Below are positions 9,733 to 18,302 of a stretch of 64,000 nt of DNA, piece by piece (within the stretch, counting starts at the first letter, position 1; every line of letters starts with the position of its first letter). Source of the DNA: Maridesulfovibrio sp. Its GTDB lineage: Bacteria > Desulfobacterota > Desulfovibrionia > Desulfovibrionales > Desulfovibrionaceae. The notes below the pieces were generated by a model. The model worked only from the letters and a program-made list of their open reading frames with translations, did not search any database and was not told the origin of the DNA. Location of the stretch: the NCBI RefSeq assembly GCF_963667685.1, contig NZ_OY763930.1:1284501-1348500 (forward strand), in the 5' to 3' direction. A program made the translations under genes and the position numbers.

Positions 9733-10458
9733 ATGGCTGCGCCCAAGAAAAAAAAGATAACTGTTCCCGGTCAGGAAAAGAGATTCACTTTTACCTTCAC
9801 CATGCCTGAAATAATCGGGCTGTGTGCCGGGGCAGTCGGTGCCCTGTGTGCCTTCTTTGTGCTGGGAATCCTGCTTGGACGTGGATATCAGCCCGAGAAA
9901 GACGTCCCTAAAATCGCAATGATGTTACCCAGCCAGTCACAAAATGGCTCAGGGGAAGTAAAAGGCGGCGTGCTGAAACCCGAAGAACTGGACTATATTG
10001 ACCAGCTCAAGAAAAAGCCGGAATCCGCTGTTCAGCCGCAGGTAACAAAAGCCGAACCTAAGAAGGAAACGGCCGCGAAACCGGAAAAAAAGGCTGAACC
10101 AGAAAAGACGGAGACTCCAGCGGTTAAAATTACCGAAAAACCTGTAGTAGTCGTACAGGCTGAACCGGAACCACCAGTTGAAATCGACAACCCGGTTGCG
10201 GTGACGGCACCCAGTTACAGATACATATATCAGGCTGCATCATTCGGTGACAACGCAAGGGCGCAATCCTTTGCGGACAAACTGATCTCCAGCGGCCTTG
10301 ATTCCTATGTGGAAGCAGGAAAAGGCGGCAACCGTACGTGGTACCGTGTCTTTGTCCGCCACACGGGAACAGCAGATTCCACCAGCGGAATGAAAAAGAC
10401 GCTCGCCAAGTTCGGCATTAAAAAGCCGCTCTTAAAAAGCAAGACTACAGTCGAATAA
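9733..10458 (+). CDS. Membrane-anchored SPOR-domain protein
   Basis: This 241-residue protein has a short cytoplasmic lysine-rich N-terminus and one membrane segment (about 22-42, IIGLCAGAVGALCAFFVLGILLG split across the segment). A long periplasmic Pro/Glu/Lys-rich linker (about 90-155) leads to a C-terminal SPOR domain (about 160-235, YIYQAASFGDNARAQSFADK and RTWYRVFVRHTG). SPOR domains bind denuded peptidoglycan glycan strands at division sites, as in FtsN and DedD, so a role in septation or wall remodelling is likely. It follows argS in the same direction and ends at a strong terminator. Confidence 0.85.
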   Translation: MAAPKKKKITVPGQEKRFTFTFTMPEIIGLCAGAVGALCAFFVLGILLGRGYQPEKDVPKIAMMLPSQSQNGSGEVKGGVLKPEELDYIDQLKKKPESAVQPQVTKAEPKKETAAKPEKKAEPEKTETPAVKITEKPVVVVQAEPEPPVEIDNPVAVTAPSYRYIYQAASFGDNARAQSFADKLISSGLDSYVEAGKGGNRTWYRVFVRHTGTADSTSGMKKTLAKFGIKKPLLKSKTTVE

Positions 10459-10462
10459 TGAA

Positions 10463-10496
10463 AAAGCCCGGAAGTTTTAATTTCCGGGCTTTCTTA
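10463..10496. terminator. Bidirectional terminator between the SPOR gene and the EamA gene
   Basis: A stem of about 11 bp (AAAGCCCGGAA / TTCCGGGCTTT) with a short A/T loop, flanked by an A-run on one side and T-rich sequence on the other. It can stop transcription from both convergent genes. Confidence 0.85.
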
Positions 10497-11360
10497 CTTT
10501 ATCCGCCTTCTTTGCATATTCACGGCTTTCTCTCGCTTCAATAAAGGCAGCACGCCTCTTGCTGTCACCGCCCCAATAACAACTACCCCGCCGACCAGCG
10601 CCCACTTACCGGGAATTTCGCCATATCCCAAAGCAACCAGAATAGGGTTGAATATCGGCTCCAAAGTCATAATCAATATGGCTTCCAGCGCGCCAAGACG
10701 TTTGATGGCCCATGTATAAAGGGCAAGGGATATGCCTTGTTGAAAAATTCCAAGATAAATTAATCCCAGCCAGCTTTCAGCTGATGGCGTGGAGCCGAAC
10801 ATAAAAGGAAGACCGCAAAATGCGGTAATCATATGCCCCATGATTACTGATTCCACCGGAGAGGCTGATTTCTGGGCCCTCATGCAAAGAGTGAAAATGG
10901 CATAGGAAAAACCTGTGGCAACAGCAATAATATTGCCCCATAGCCCGGTTGCTGAGAGTTTATCCACGAAGAACAGGACCATGCCGCCCACAGTGACTGC
11001 GATAAAAAGCCAATCACTACGGCTGGTTTTTTCCTTGAGAAACCACGGGGCAAGCAGAGCCACATAGACCGGAGCGGTGTAGGCCAGCAGGATGGCATTT
11101 GCCGAGGTGGTCAGTTTGGTTGCGGCAACATTGGTGATTAAAAGCCCGGCATACCCGACAGCAGCCCCTAGCTGAACAAATGACACCCCGAATTTTAAAC
11201 GCCCCCGGAACACGAGAACAAGTGTCAAAGCAGCAAGCGCACTGCGCACACCGGTTATGGCCATCGGACTCCATTCCACAAGCTTGATCGCAAGCCCGCC
11301 GGAACTCCAGATCAAAGCCGTGGCGGCCATAAGGAAAACTGCTTTGGATTTTTCGCTCAA
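10494..11360 (-). CDS. EamA/DMT-family permease
   Basis: A 288-residue inner-membrane protein with ten predicted hydrophobic segments in two five-segment EamA repeats, typical of the drug/metabolite transporter superfamily (for example TALIWSSGGLAIKLVEWSP at the start and MTLEPIFNPILVALGYGE in the second repeat). Members export amino acids or metabolites, and the substrate cannot be read from sequence. The start is a TTG codon preceded by GGAGG at six bases. The C-terminus is basic (LLKREKAVNMQRRRIK), as expected for a cytoplasmic tail. The stop codon lies inside the shared terminator. Confidence 0.85.
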   Translation of the reverse strand: MSEKSKAVFLMAATALIWSSGGLAIKLVEWSPMAITGVRSALAALTLVLVFRGRLKFGVSFVQLGAAVGYAGLLITNVAATKLTTSANAILLAYTAPVYVALLAPWFLKEKTSRSDWLFIAVTVGGMVLFFVDKLSATGLWGNIIAVATGFSYAIFTLCMRAQKSASPVESVIMGHMITAFCGLPFMFGSTPSAESWLGLIYLGIFQQGISLALYTWAIKRLGALEAILIMTLEPIFNPILVALGYGEIPGKWALVGGVVVIGAVTARGVLPLLKREKAVNMQRRRIK

Positions 11361-11440
11361 ACCGGACCTCCGCTAACTTTCCACAAAATCTAAACTCACC
11401 CTGCCCGTATTGTCATCAATATAATGCCGCAGACAGCAAA

Positions 11441-11468
11441 GCGGCTGTCTCACTCAAGAGACAGCCGC
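11441..11468. terminator. Probable terminator after phoR
   Basis: A perfect 11-bp stem GCGGCTGTCTC / GAGACAGCCGC with a six-base loop lies 68 bases past the phoR stop codon (read on the minus strand). The T-run that follows is weak, so efficiency is uncertain. Confidence 0.5.
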
Positions 11469-11535
11469 CGGGTAAAAATAATTTCAGTAAAGAACGAAAC
11501 CGGTGCAAACAGCACAGCTTTCTGCATGAACCGAC

Positions 11536-13311
11536 CTACAAAAGAGCAAGGGTAAACACAAATGCTGTTCCCTGCCTTCGCCCTTTGGGAGGGCACTGCA
11601 CAAAAATATCGCCACCATGATTGGAAACGATATGCCGTGAAATGGCCAGCCCGAGCCCTGTGGAGCCGAACTCATTGCGGCGAAATTTTTCAACAGAATA
11701 AAAGCGTTCAAAAATACGGGACTGATCCGCTGTAGGAATCCCCGGACCTTCATCAATAACTGACAGCTGCAAACGGCCTTCCGCGACTGCATGCTCAACA
11801 TAGATGGGATTATCTTCCGGACCGTATTTAATGGCATTTTCCAGTAGGTTCCTGAACAGCTGCATAAGCTGGCCGGAATCAGCTTTTACTAGGAAATCAC
11901 CTTTATTAAAACTACGCTTGAGCTCAACATTACGTATGCCTGCAAGAGCGGAACAGGCTTCCCATGCCTCGCGCAAAGCATCACTGGGATCGATCGGCAA
12001 CAAATCAACTTTCTCATGCCCGCTTTCCAACCTGGAAAGATTCAGCAGATCATCCACGATCTTGCACATGTGGTTGGCATTCTTTTCTATAGTTGCCAGG
12101 AAATTCCTTTGTACTGATTCCGGCGGAGGAGGATCTGCAAGCAGGGTTTCGGCGTACCCTTTCACCGAAGTAAGCGGTGTGCGCAATTCGTGGGAAACAT
12201 TGGCTACGAAATCCTGACGCACGGTTTCCAACCGTTTAATCTTGCTGATGTCGTGAAATACGGCAATGGCTCCCGGGCCCTGCCCCGGATCAGAGGTATG
12301 CGGGGAACGAACAATGTTTACATCATAAACCCGACCGTTGGGCAAAACTACCTGTACGGCCTTTGCTTCCGGGCCTTCCTGTGAAACAAGCTCCTTACAG
12401 GCATCATAAAGATCAGGACTGGGGATAATTTCCAATGGAGTGCGTCCAGTCTCGTTCTGTATACCGGGGAAAATATCATGCAAGGCCCGGTTAACACTCT
12501 GGATACGGCAATCTCCGTCCAGAACCATGACCCCGTCCCACATGCCGTTCAGCACAGCCTGAATCTTGTTTTTCTGTCCGGTTATGATGCTTACATGATC
12601 ATCAATACGCTCAGCCATCCAATTAATTGCGTTGGCAAGTGGAACAAATTCCTTATCGGGAAATGTCCTGATCCTGCGCCTGTAATTGCCCTGCCCCACG
12701 GCCTCTGCGGTACGAACCATGGATTCTACGGAAGAAGTGAGCTGCATGGTTACGAAACGGATAACCCCGTAGCAGACTAAAGCGACAATAGGCAAAGCCC
12801 AGAAGAAAACCTTAAGGATCATACCCATCCTTTCTTCAAGGCCGTTAAGGGATTCTTTAATTACCAGATAACCGGCCGGGGAAAGGGACGATTTTTCAAC
12901 TTTTATGGCTGCCAGCATCTCTTCCCCGTCATGCGGATCATTAATCACGCTGATTCCGGGCTCGCCATCTTTTGTGTTGAGTATTTCCGCGCGGCTTAAC
13001 GACAGACTGTTTCCCAGCGACCATGACGGAGCAACTTCAACCTTGCCATCAACGGTGATAAACCCGACTTCAGTTCCAAGCATGGCTGAGACAAGCGAAA
13101 CCCTTCCTTTAGTTGCGACATCAGAGTTTTTGAAATAGATACGTTTGCTCAACCTGATCCTTTCCTGAACGCTCTTATGGACATCAGCCACCAGATCAGC
13201 TTTCAATAAATAATAGGCAAAGCCAAGTGGCAGACTGACGCAGATCGCAGCCGTCAGGCAAACTGAAATAAACAGCTTGCTCTTAATTGAAAATTTGAAT
13301 TCTTTATTCAT
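11536..13311 (-). CDS. phoR: PhoR-type phosphate-regulon sensor histidine kinase
   Basis: This 591-residue membrane kinase has two membrane segments (about 12-35 and 168-190) around a periplasmic domain. HAMP and PAS (about 250-370) follow, then HisKA with the phospho-acceptor in FVANVSHELRTPLTSVKGYAE and HATPase (NLLENAIKYG, DEGPGI, GSTGLGLAIS). The PAS-HisKA arrangement and the SHELRTPLTSVKGYAETLL sequence are characteristic of PhoR/PnpS. The gene lies downstream of phoB on the same strand, separated by 163 bases. No pst or phoU gene is in the window, so the phosphate assignment rests on family resemblance alone. The ATG lacks a clear ribosome binding site. Confidence 0.85.
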   Translation of the reverse strand: MNKEFKFSIKSKLFISVCLTAAICVSLPLGFAYYLLKADLVADVHKSVQERIRLSKRIYFKNSDVATKGRVSLVSAMLGTEVGFITVDGKVEVAPSWSLGNSLSLSRAEILNTKDGEPGISVINDPHDGEEMLAAIKVEKSSLSPAGYLVIKESLNGLEERMGMILKVFFWALPIVALVCYGVIRFVTMQLTSSVESMVRTAEAVGQGNYRRRIRTFPDKEFVPLANAINWMAERIDDHVSIITGQKNKIQAVLNGMWDGVMVLDGDCRIQSVNRALHDIFPGIQNETGRTPLEIIPSPDLYDACKELVSQEGPEAKAVQVVLPNGRVYDVNIVRSPHTSDPGQGPGAIAVFHDISKIKRLETVRQDFVANVSHELRTPLTSVKGYAETLLADPPPPESVQRNFLATIEKNANHMCKIVDDLLNLSRLESGHEKVDLLPIDPSDALREAWEACSALAGIRNVELKRSFNKGDFLVKADSGQLMQLFRNLLENAIKYGPEDNPIYVEHAVAEGRLQLSVIDEGPGIPTADQSRIFERFYSVEKFRRNEFGSTGLGLAISRHIVSNHGGDIFVQCPPKGRRQGTAFVFTLALL

Positions 13312-13474
13312 AATTATTATTTAATTCATTAACTTACAAAAGATGCTGCCAACTTAACACACAATCAGTACCGCATGGTGACAATCAGGTAAGGATTGCT
13401 TTAAAGGACGCAACAAAGCCCCCGGTAAGACCGGAAAGGTATAGCTGCATCAAAAGCCATTTATTATTGGATAG

Positions 13475-14167
13475 TTAAGAATTTTTAAAGCGATAGCCAA
13501 CGCCGCGGACTGTCTCAATGTAATCCGCATAGGGGCCGAGCTTCTGGCGCAACCTGCGGATATGGGTATCCACTGTTCTGGAGTAACCTTCAAAATGGGT
13601 ATCCCAGACAGTATCGAGCAGGTGGTCGCGGGTACGGACCTTGCCTTCATGCTGTAAAAGCTCGGAAAAGAGCTTGAACTCGGTGGCTGTTAGGGCCACA
13701 AGCTCTCCGTCACATTCTACAGTATGGGCTTCAAAATCTACTGAAAGTCCTTCACGGCTCCATTTACCGGGACGGCGCGGTTCGGGAACTTCGGTACTGC
13801 GGCGCAGTACGGCTTTAACCCTGAGTACCAGCTCGCGCGGACTGAACGGCTTAACAATGTAATCGTCAACACCAAGTTCAAGACCTACAACACGGTCCAC
13901 TTCCTCGCCCTTGGCAGTAAGCATGACCACGGGAATGTGCTGGGTCGCAACTTCCTGTTTCAACCTGCGGCAGACTTCAAGTCCGTCAATTCCCGGCAGC
14001 ATGAGATCCAGCAGTATAAGGTCAGGGTGTTCATTTCTCGCCTGATCAAGGGCCTTGTGCCCATCCATGGCGGTTACAACATCATAACCTGAAGAGGTCA
14101 GGTTATATTTCAATAGCTCAATGGTATCATTATGGTCTTCTACGACCAGTATTTTCTCAACTGACAC
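13475..14167 (-). CDS. phoB: PhoB-type response regulator
   Basis: A DNA-binding OmpR/PhoB-family regulator that activates promoters after phosphorylation by PhoR. The start chosen is a GTG at 14167, preceded by AAGGAG at six bases. It gives a 230-residue protein beginning MSVEKILVVEDHNDT, the normal PhoB length, whereas an upstream TTG would add 12 residues without a binding site. The receiver has the phospho-acceptor in LILLDLMLPGIDG and the conserved KPFSPREL. The winged-helix domain (about 130-228) ends with RTVDTHIRRLRQKLG and VRGVGYRF. It lies 70 bases after the second receptor of the Wsp-like cluster. Confidence 0.9.
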   Translation of the reverse strand: MSVEKILVVEDHNDTIELLKYNLTSSGYDVVTAMDGHKALDQARNEHPDLILLDLMLPGIDGLEVCRRLKQEVATQHIPVVMLTAKGEEVDRVVGLELGVDDYIVKPFSPRELVLRVKAVLRRSTEVPEPRRPGKWSREGLSVDFEAHTVECDGELVALTATEFKLFSELLQHEGKVRTRDHLLDTVWDTHFEGYSRTVDTHIRRLRQKLGPYADYIETVRGVGYRFKNS

Positions 14168-14237
14168 AATGTTCTCCTTTTGGTCGGACCTTACCCGTAA
14201 CAATGGTACTAATTAAGGCGATGCCGTTACAAATCTG

Positions 14238-16052
14238 TTAATTGTCAGATTCCGAAACTTTTTCCTTCTTTACGACAAACAAATCATCCTCTACGACCTG
14301 GAAACCATCCACTGCACCAGTAAGGGTTTGTACGGTGTAATTCAAACTTGCCACAGTCCGATTGAACTCTTCGAGATATTCAGTAGTGCCGGCAGCAGCT
14401 TCGCTGAGGTCGCTCATGGCATCACTTATCTGTTCCGCACTGTCGGCCTGATCACCCATGGACCGGGAGACATCATTAAAGCGGGGATTGAGAACCCTGA
14501 CCTGATCAACTATCAAGCCAAGATCTGAACTCATTTTCTCGACTTCATCCACGCTGGAACGTACTTCCTGATTAAAGGCTTCCATTTCTATGACACCTGA
14601 GCTGACCGCAGACTGCATGTCGCGCACCATCAGTTCGATGTCTTCAGCTGCAATAACAGTCTGGTCGGCAAGTCTGCGCATTTCACGGGCAACAACTGAA
14701 AAACCCTGCCCGAACTGCCCCGCTTTTTCCGCCTCAATGGCCGCATTGAGTGATAAGAGGTTGGTCTGGTCGGCGATTCTGGAAATGGTAGTCACGATCT
14801 GGTTGATTCTGCTGGCTTTTTCATTAATGGCAGCAAGACGGGAAGAGACACTGTCCGTAGAATCGACCAGCTTGATCAGGGATTTTTCGCGCTGAGCAAT
14901 GTTGCCTTGCAGGGCCTCAGCCATCTGAGCGGATTCACTGGCAGAATCAGCCACATTGTTCATCACTTCAACCAGTTCTTTGGAAGTTTTACTTATTAAT
15001 CTGCTGGTGGCAGTAACTTCATTGGTGGAAGCAGCCTGCCTGTTTACAGCAGCATCTATATGCTCCGCTGTAGACCTGATTTTATTTCCGGCTACAGAGA
15101 CATTGTCACCTGAGGTGCGAACTTCGCCAATGAGATCCGAAAGCCCGGAAACCATGATTTCGAAGGATGCTACCAGATTGCCTATTTCGTTACTGGAGCT
15201 GATGATCCTTCCGGCAAAAAATTTACCTTCCGCCTGATTTTTCATCTTGCGGATGGCCACACTTCCGGCATCTAGATCCCCGGCGGCGATGTGCTTCGCA
15301 ATCCTGGTTATCTGCGAAACAGGTCTAAAAATAAGATTGAGGCCGAAAAGCAGGAAACCTAGAGTAACAGCAATAAAAATAAACCCCATGAAAACAACCG
15401 TGCCTATAGCCTGGTTGGCTGCTGCATCCATGGCCGCCAGCGGAATAGCTGAAATCATGGCACATTCAATACGCCCCGGTTTGCGGAAATAGCCCATATC
15501 ATCCTGAACCGGATAACTGTTTTTCATAGACTGTGGCGCATTCTTGGGGTCACCGTGGCAGACCATGCAAGGCGGCTTGTTAGACTCTCCCTCAGCGACG
15601 ACATAGGATTCTATGCCGTTGATGGTGAGTATTTCACCGATGAAAGGTTTCTTGCCTTGCTGGGCCATTACATCCAGCTCTTCAATGATCTTTGCTTCAT
15701 CGCTGGTCGCCAGATTATTTGGATTACGAGGTTTGGTGGAAGCAGTTTTAAAGGTCAATTCATGCCGATACTGGTCTGGAATCCGGCTGAATACTCCGTT
15801 GGCCGTAAATGAAGTGGATTGCAACTCACTTACAAACATATCCGCCGGCAGCAGCTCGGTAGCCTTGGGCCTGATCACAGAACCGGTATGCTTGCGAACC
15901 GCCTTCATGGTGTGGAGCATGATTTCAGCTTTGGACCGATACTGGCTCATCAATGTTTCACGGGCATAATCTGAAACCAGCCACATGATGGCCATAGTCA
16001 GGGCGAAACAGAAAACTACACACCCGGTTATGAACTGTTTACGGATACTCAT
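14238..16052 (-). CDS. Methyl-accepting chemoreceptor with periplasmic haem-c (CxxCH) domain
   Basis: A 604-residue receptor with membrane segments near 8-28 and 215-240. Its periplasmic domain resembles Tll0287/DUF3365-type sensors and carries C162-M-V-C165-H166, the covalent attachment motif for a c-type haem. HAMP follows, then a cytoplasmic signalling helix pair with the hairpin tip [19 protein letters not shown]. The segment after the tip (VLNPRFNDVSRSMGDQADSAEQIS) matches the same segment of Pseudomonas WspA, as does the other receptor at 23548. This suggests that it feeds the Wsp-like kinase encoded upstream. Haem-bearing receptors such as Desulfovibrio DcrA sense redox state or oxygen. 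It starts 41 bases after the REC-PP2C gene with an AGAGGA binding site. Confidence 0.9.
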   Translation of the reverse strand: MSIRKQFITGCVVFCFALTMAIMWLVSDYARETLMSQYRSKAEIMLHTMKAVRKHTGSVIRPKATELLPADMFVSELQSTSFTANGVFSRIPDQYRHELTFKTASTKPRNPNNLATSDEAKIIEELDVMAQQGKKPFIGEILTINGIESYVVAEGESNKPPCMVCHGDPKNAPQSMKNSYPVQDDMGYFRKPGRIECAMISAIPLAAMDAAANQAIGTVVFMGFIFIAVTLGFLLFGLNLIFRPVSQITRIAKHIAAGDLDAGSVAIRKMKNQAEGKFFAGRIISSSNEIGNLVASFEIMVSGLSDLIGEVRTSGDNVSVAGNKIRSTAEHIDAAVNRQAASTNEVTATSRLISKTSKELVEVMNNVADSASESAQMAEALQGNIAQREKSLIKLVDSTDSVSSRLAAINEKASRINQIVTTISRIADQTNLLSLNAAIEAEKAGQFGQGFSVVAREMRRLADQTVIAAEDIELMVRDMQSAVSSGVIEMEAFNQEVRSSVDEVEKMSSDLGLIVDQVRVLNPRFNDVSRSMGDQADSAEQISDAMSDLSEAAAGTTEYLEEFNRTVASLNYTVQTLTGAVDGFQVVEDDLFVVKKEKVSESDN

Positions 16053-16093
16053 TCTCAGTCCTCTTTATTCCCGATTAACGGCAGAAATCCATT

Positions 16094-17281
16094 TTAGGCA
16101 AAAACAAATTCCACCATGGAAAAATCATCTTCATAAAACTCTCTACCCTGCAGCTCCCGTGTATAGTCTAAGAGCTGGTCAATGGGCTTGCCCAGCCCCC
16201 CGGTTGTATCTTTCATGAATCTGGAAAACGCTTCAAACTCCCACATTTTACCGTCTGAAACCTTCTTGAGTTCATAGACACCGTCACTGTATAAAAAGAA
16301 ACGCGCTCCCGGTTCAACAGTCACACTTTTGCTGCTGTAAACCATATCCGGCATGCCGCCGACGATCATCCCCGGTGTGCGCAGCTGCTGCGCTACACCA
16401 CCGGAAATCAGCAGGGCCGGGGGATGCCCGCCGCTGGAATAGGTAAGAGTACGGTCTGATTTACGGTAAATCCCGTACCAGATAGTAAAATACAGATTAT
16501 TCTGCTGATCCATCTGAAAAGAATTATTCAGGGCTTCAAGGACCATATCCGGCTTAAGGAAATCCGTATCCGGCAGAGTCTGAGACCGGAGCACATTCAT
16601 GGCCGATACGGAAAGCAGGGCCGAGCCGACACCGTGATCACATACATCGAGAAGGTACATGGCGAAATGATCATCATCAAGCCAATGATACCCGAAGGAA
16701 TCTCCGCCCAGTGAAGCTGAAGGGATGAACCGCCAATCGGCCTGAATCTCCCCTTCTTTAAGCGGCTCCGGCAGCAGGGAAGTGACGTAGTCTGCCGCAA
16801 CAGCCAGCTCCTTACGCAGCTCGTCCCTGCTTTTACGCAACTGCTCATAAGCCTCATTCCTTTGCAGCAGGTTTATGTAACCTTTGGAGTGATAGCGGAT
16901 GCGGGCCAACAGCTCGATACGGTCCGGCAATTTGACAAGATAATCGTTGGCACCGTTGGCAAAGGCTTCCGCTTTGGTCGTAGCCTCTTCCTTGGTGGAA
17001 AGCACGATCAGCGGAATATCCTTAAGTTTGGAGTTAACGCGCATAAATTTAACCATAGTCATGCCGTCAATATCAGGCATTACAAGGTCCTGAAGAATAA
17101 CTGTCGGCATCAACTCCTCAGCAGTGGGGATGGCCTTGGTAGGGTCGCTCACAAAATGGAAATCAATGTCATTTTCTCCCTCCAGCATACGCCGCACGGC
17201 TTCCCCAACCATGGGTTGATCATCTATCAGCAGAACATTGATTTTGTGCTCAGTAAGCAGCTGCTCTTTAACTCCGGTCAT
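16094..17281 (-). CDS. WspR-type receiver fused to a PP2C/SpoIIE-type serine phosphatase
   Basis: A 395-residue two-domain effector. The receiver (about 14-140) closely resembles that of WspR: NVLLIDDQPMVGEAVRR, DIDFHFVSDP, TVILQDLVMPDIDG with phospho-acceptor D65, STKEEATTKAEAFANGANDY, and LLARIRYHSKGYI. After a coiled linker (about 140-170) there is no GGDEF domain. Instead there is a PPM/SpoIIE phosphatase domain with its metal-binding acidic residues (GGDSFGYHW, LLDVCDHGVGSALLS), SSGGHPPALL and FLYSDGVYE. Such domains dephosphorylate anti-sigma-factor antagonists in partner switching. AGGAG lies eight bases before its ATG, inside the end of cheB. Phosphorylation by the adjacent CheA would be expected to control the phosphatase. 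Confidence 0.93.
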   Translation of the reverse strand: MTGVKEQLLTEHKINVLLIDDQPMVGEAVRRMLEGENDIDFHFVSDPTKAIPTAEELMPTVILQDLVMPDIDGMTMVKFMRVNSKLKDIPLIVLSTKEEATTKAEAFANGANDYLVKLPDRIELLARIRYHSKGYINLLQRNEAYEQLRKSRDELRKELAVAADYVTSLLPEPLKEGEIQADWRFIPSASLGGDSFGYHWLDDDHFAMYLLDVCDHGVGSALLSVSAMNVLRSQTLPDTDFLKPDMVLEALNNSFQMDQQNNLYFTIWYGIYRKSDRTLTYSSGGHPPALLISGGVAQQLRTPGMIVGGMPDMVYSSKSVTVEPGARFFLYSDGVYELKKVSDGKMWEFEAFSRFMKDTTGGLGKPIDQLLDYTRELQGREFYEDDFSMVEFVFA

Positions 17282-17285
17282 TTTC

Positions 17286-18302
17286 TCAACTCCTGAAACT
17301 ATTTTTAAAATGCCTTACCAATAAACCGGCCATGTCTTTAATGGCACAGACCTCACGCGCAGCGCCTATTTTCACCGCTGCACCGGGCATTCCCCATACC
17401 ACGCTGGACTCTTTATCCTGCGCCATAGTCATCCAACCGGAATTTCGGAGTTCAAGCATTCCCCTTGCTCCATCCGCCCCCATTCCTGTCAGGAGAACTG
17501 CCACAGAGTTGGTTGGAAACCCTGCGCAACAAAGACTGTCGAAAAGAACATCGACTGAGGGAACATAAAGATTCTCTCCAGGACCGTTCGTCAGCTCCAC
17601 CACTCCTCCGAAAGTCATGCGCATGTGCCGGTCACCCGGAGCAATAACAGCAACACCCGGCGTCATGACATCCCCGTTACGGGCCAGTTTAACTTTAATC
17701 TCAGCCTGACTGTCCAGCCACTGAGCCAGATTTTCCGAGAAATGGCCGTCAACATGCTGGGCAATGGCAATGGCTGCGGGGAAAGAAGCCGGCAAAGCAC
17801 CTAAAAGCATTGCCAATGCCGAAGGCCCACCCGTCGAGCTGCCGATAGCCAGCAGCGGCGGAATCCCCCGGGAGATAGGCACAGGCTTCTCGACTTCTCG
17901 CACCCTGCATCTGCCCTGCAACTTACCTATCACGGATATCTTTGAAAGAAGGGCTTCGCCGCCTTCAATTTCCCCAGAGGCATTGAGAGTCGGAGTTGTG
18001 GCCACATCCAATGCCCCGGCTCCCATTGCTTCAAAAACCTTGGTGGAATTATTCTCAATGCTTGCAGTTACAATCAGGACCGGACAGGGGCTCTTCTGCA
18101 TTATCGCTTTCGTGGCTTCAGACCCGTCCAACACTGGCATTACCAGATCCATGAGCACTATGTCCGGAACATTGGCAGAACATTTTGCGATGCTCTTGGC
18201 CCCGTTATGGGCTATCCAGATGACTTCGTGCCCGGCGGAAGTTACCACCTTTTTAAGCACGTCCACAGCCGAAGCCTGATCATTTACAATTCCTATTTTC
18301 AT
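17286..18302 (-). CDS. cheB: CheB-type receptor methylesterase (WspF-like)
   Basis: A 338-residue protein with an N-terminal receiver (MKIGIVNDQASAVDVLKKVV; phospho-acceptor D52 in VLMDLVMPVLDG) and a C-terminal methylesterase domain. The catalytic Ser (IGSSTGGPSALAML), His (IAQHVDGHF) and Asp (LTGMGADGARGM) are all present. The receiver sequence (KIGIVNDQ, VFEAMGAGALDV) is distinctly WspF-like rather than classical CheB. WspF demethylates the receptor and resets the pathway. The ATG overlaps the CheA stop by four bases (ATGA), so translation is coupled, and the effector gene follows five bases later. Confidence 0.93.
   Translation of the reverse strand: MKIGIVNDQASAVDVLKKVVTSAGHEVIWIAHNGAKSIAKCSANVPDIVLMDLVMPVLDGSEATKAIMQKSPCPVLIVTASIENNSTKVFEAMGAGALDVATTPTLNASGEIEGGEALLSKISVIGKLQGRCRVREVEKPVPISRGIPPLLAIGSSTGGPSALAMLLGALPASFPAAIAIAQHVDGHFSENLAQWLDSQAEIKVKLARNGDVMTPGVAVIAPGDRHMRMTFGGVVELTNGPGENLYVPSVDVLFDSLCCAGFPTNSVAVLLTGMGADGARGMLELRNSGWMTMAQDKESSVVWGMPGAAVKIGAAREVCAIKDMAGLLVRHFKNSFRS

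Noticed and set aside
16094-17281. Frameshifted or truncated WspR
   Set aside because: The frame is intact through a full phosphatase domain with conserved metal-binding motifs, so this is a real fusion and not a broken GGDEF gene.
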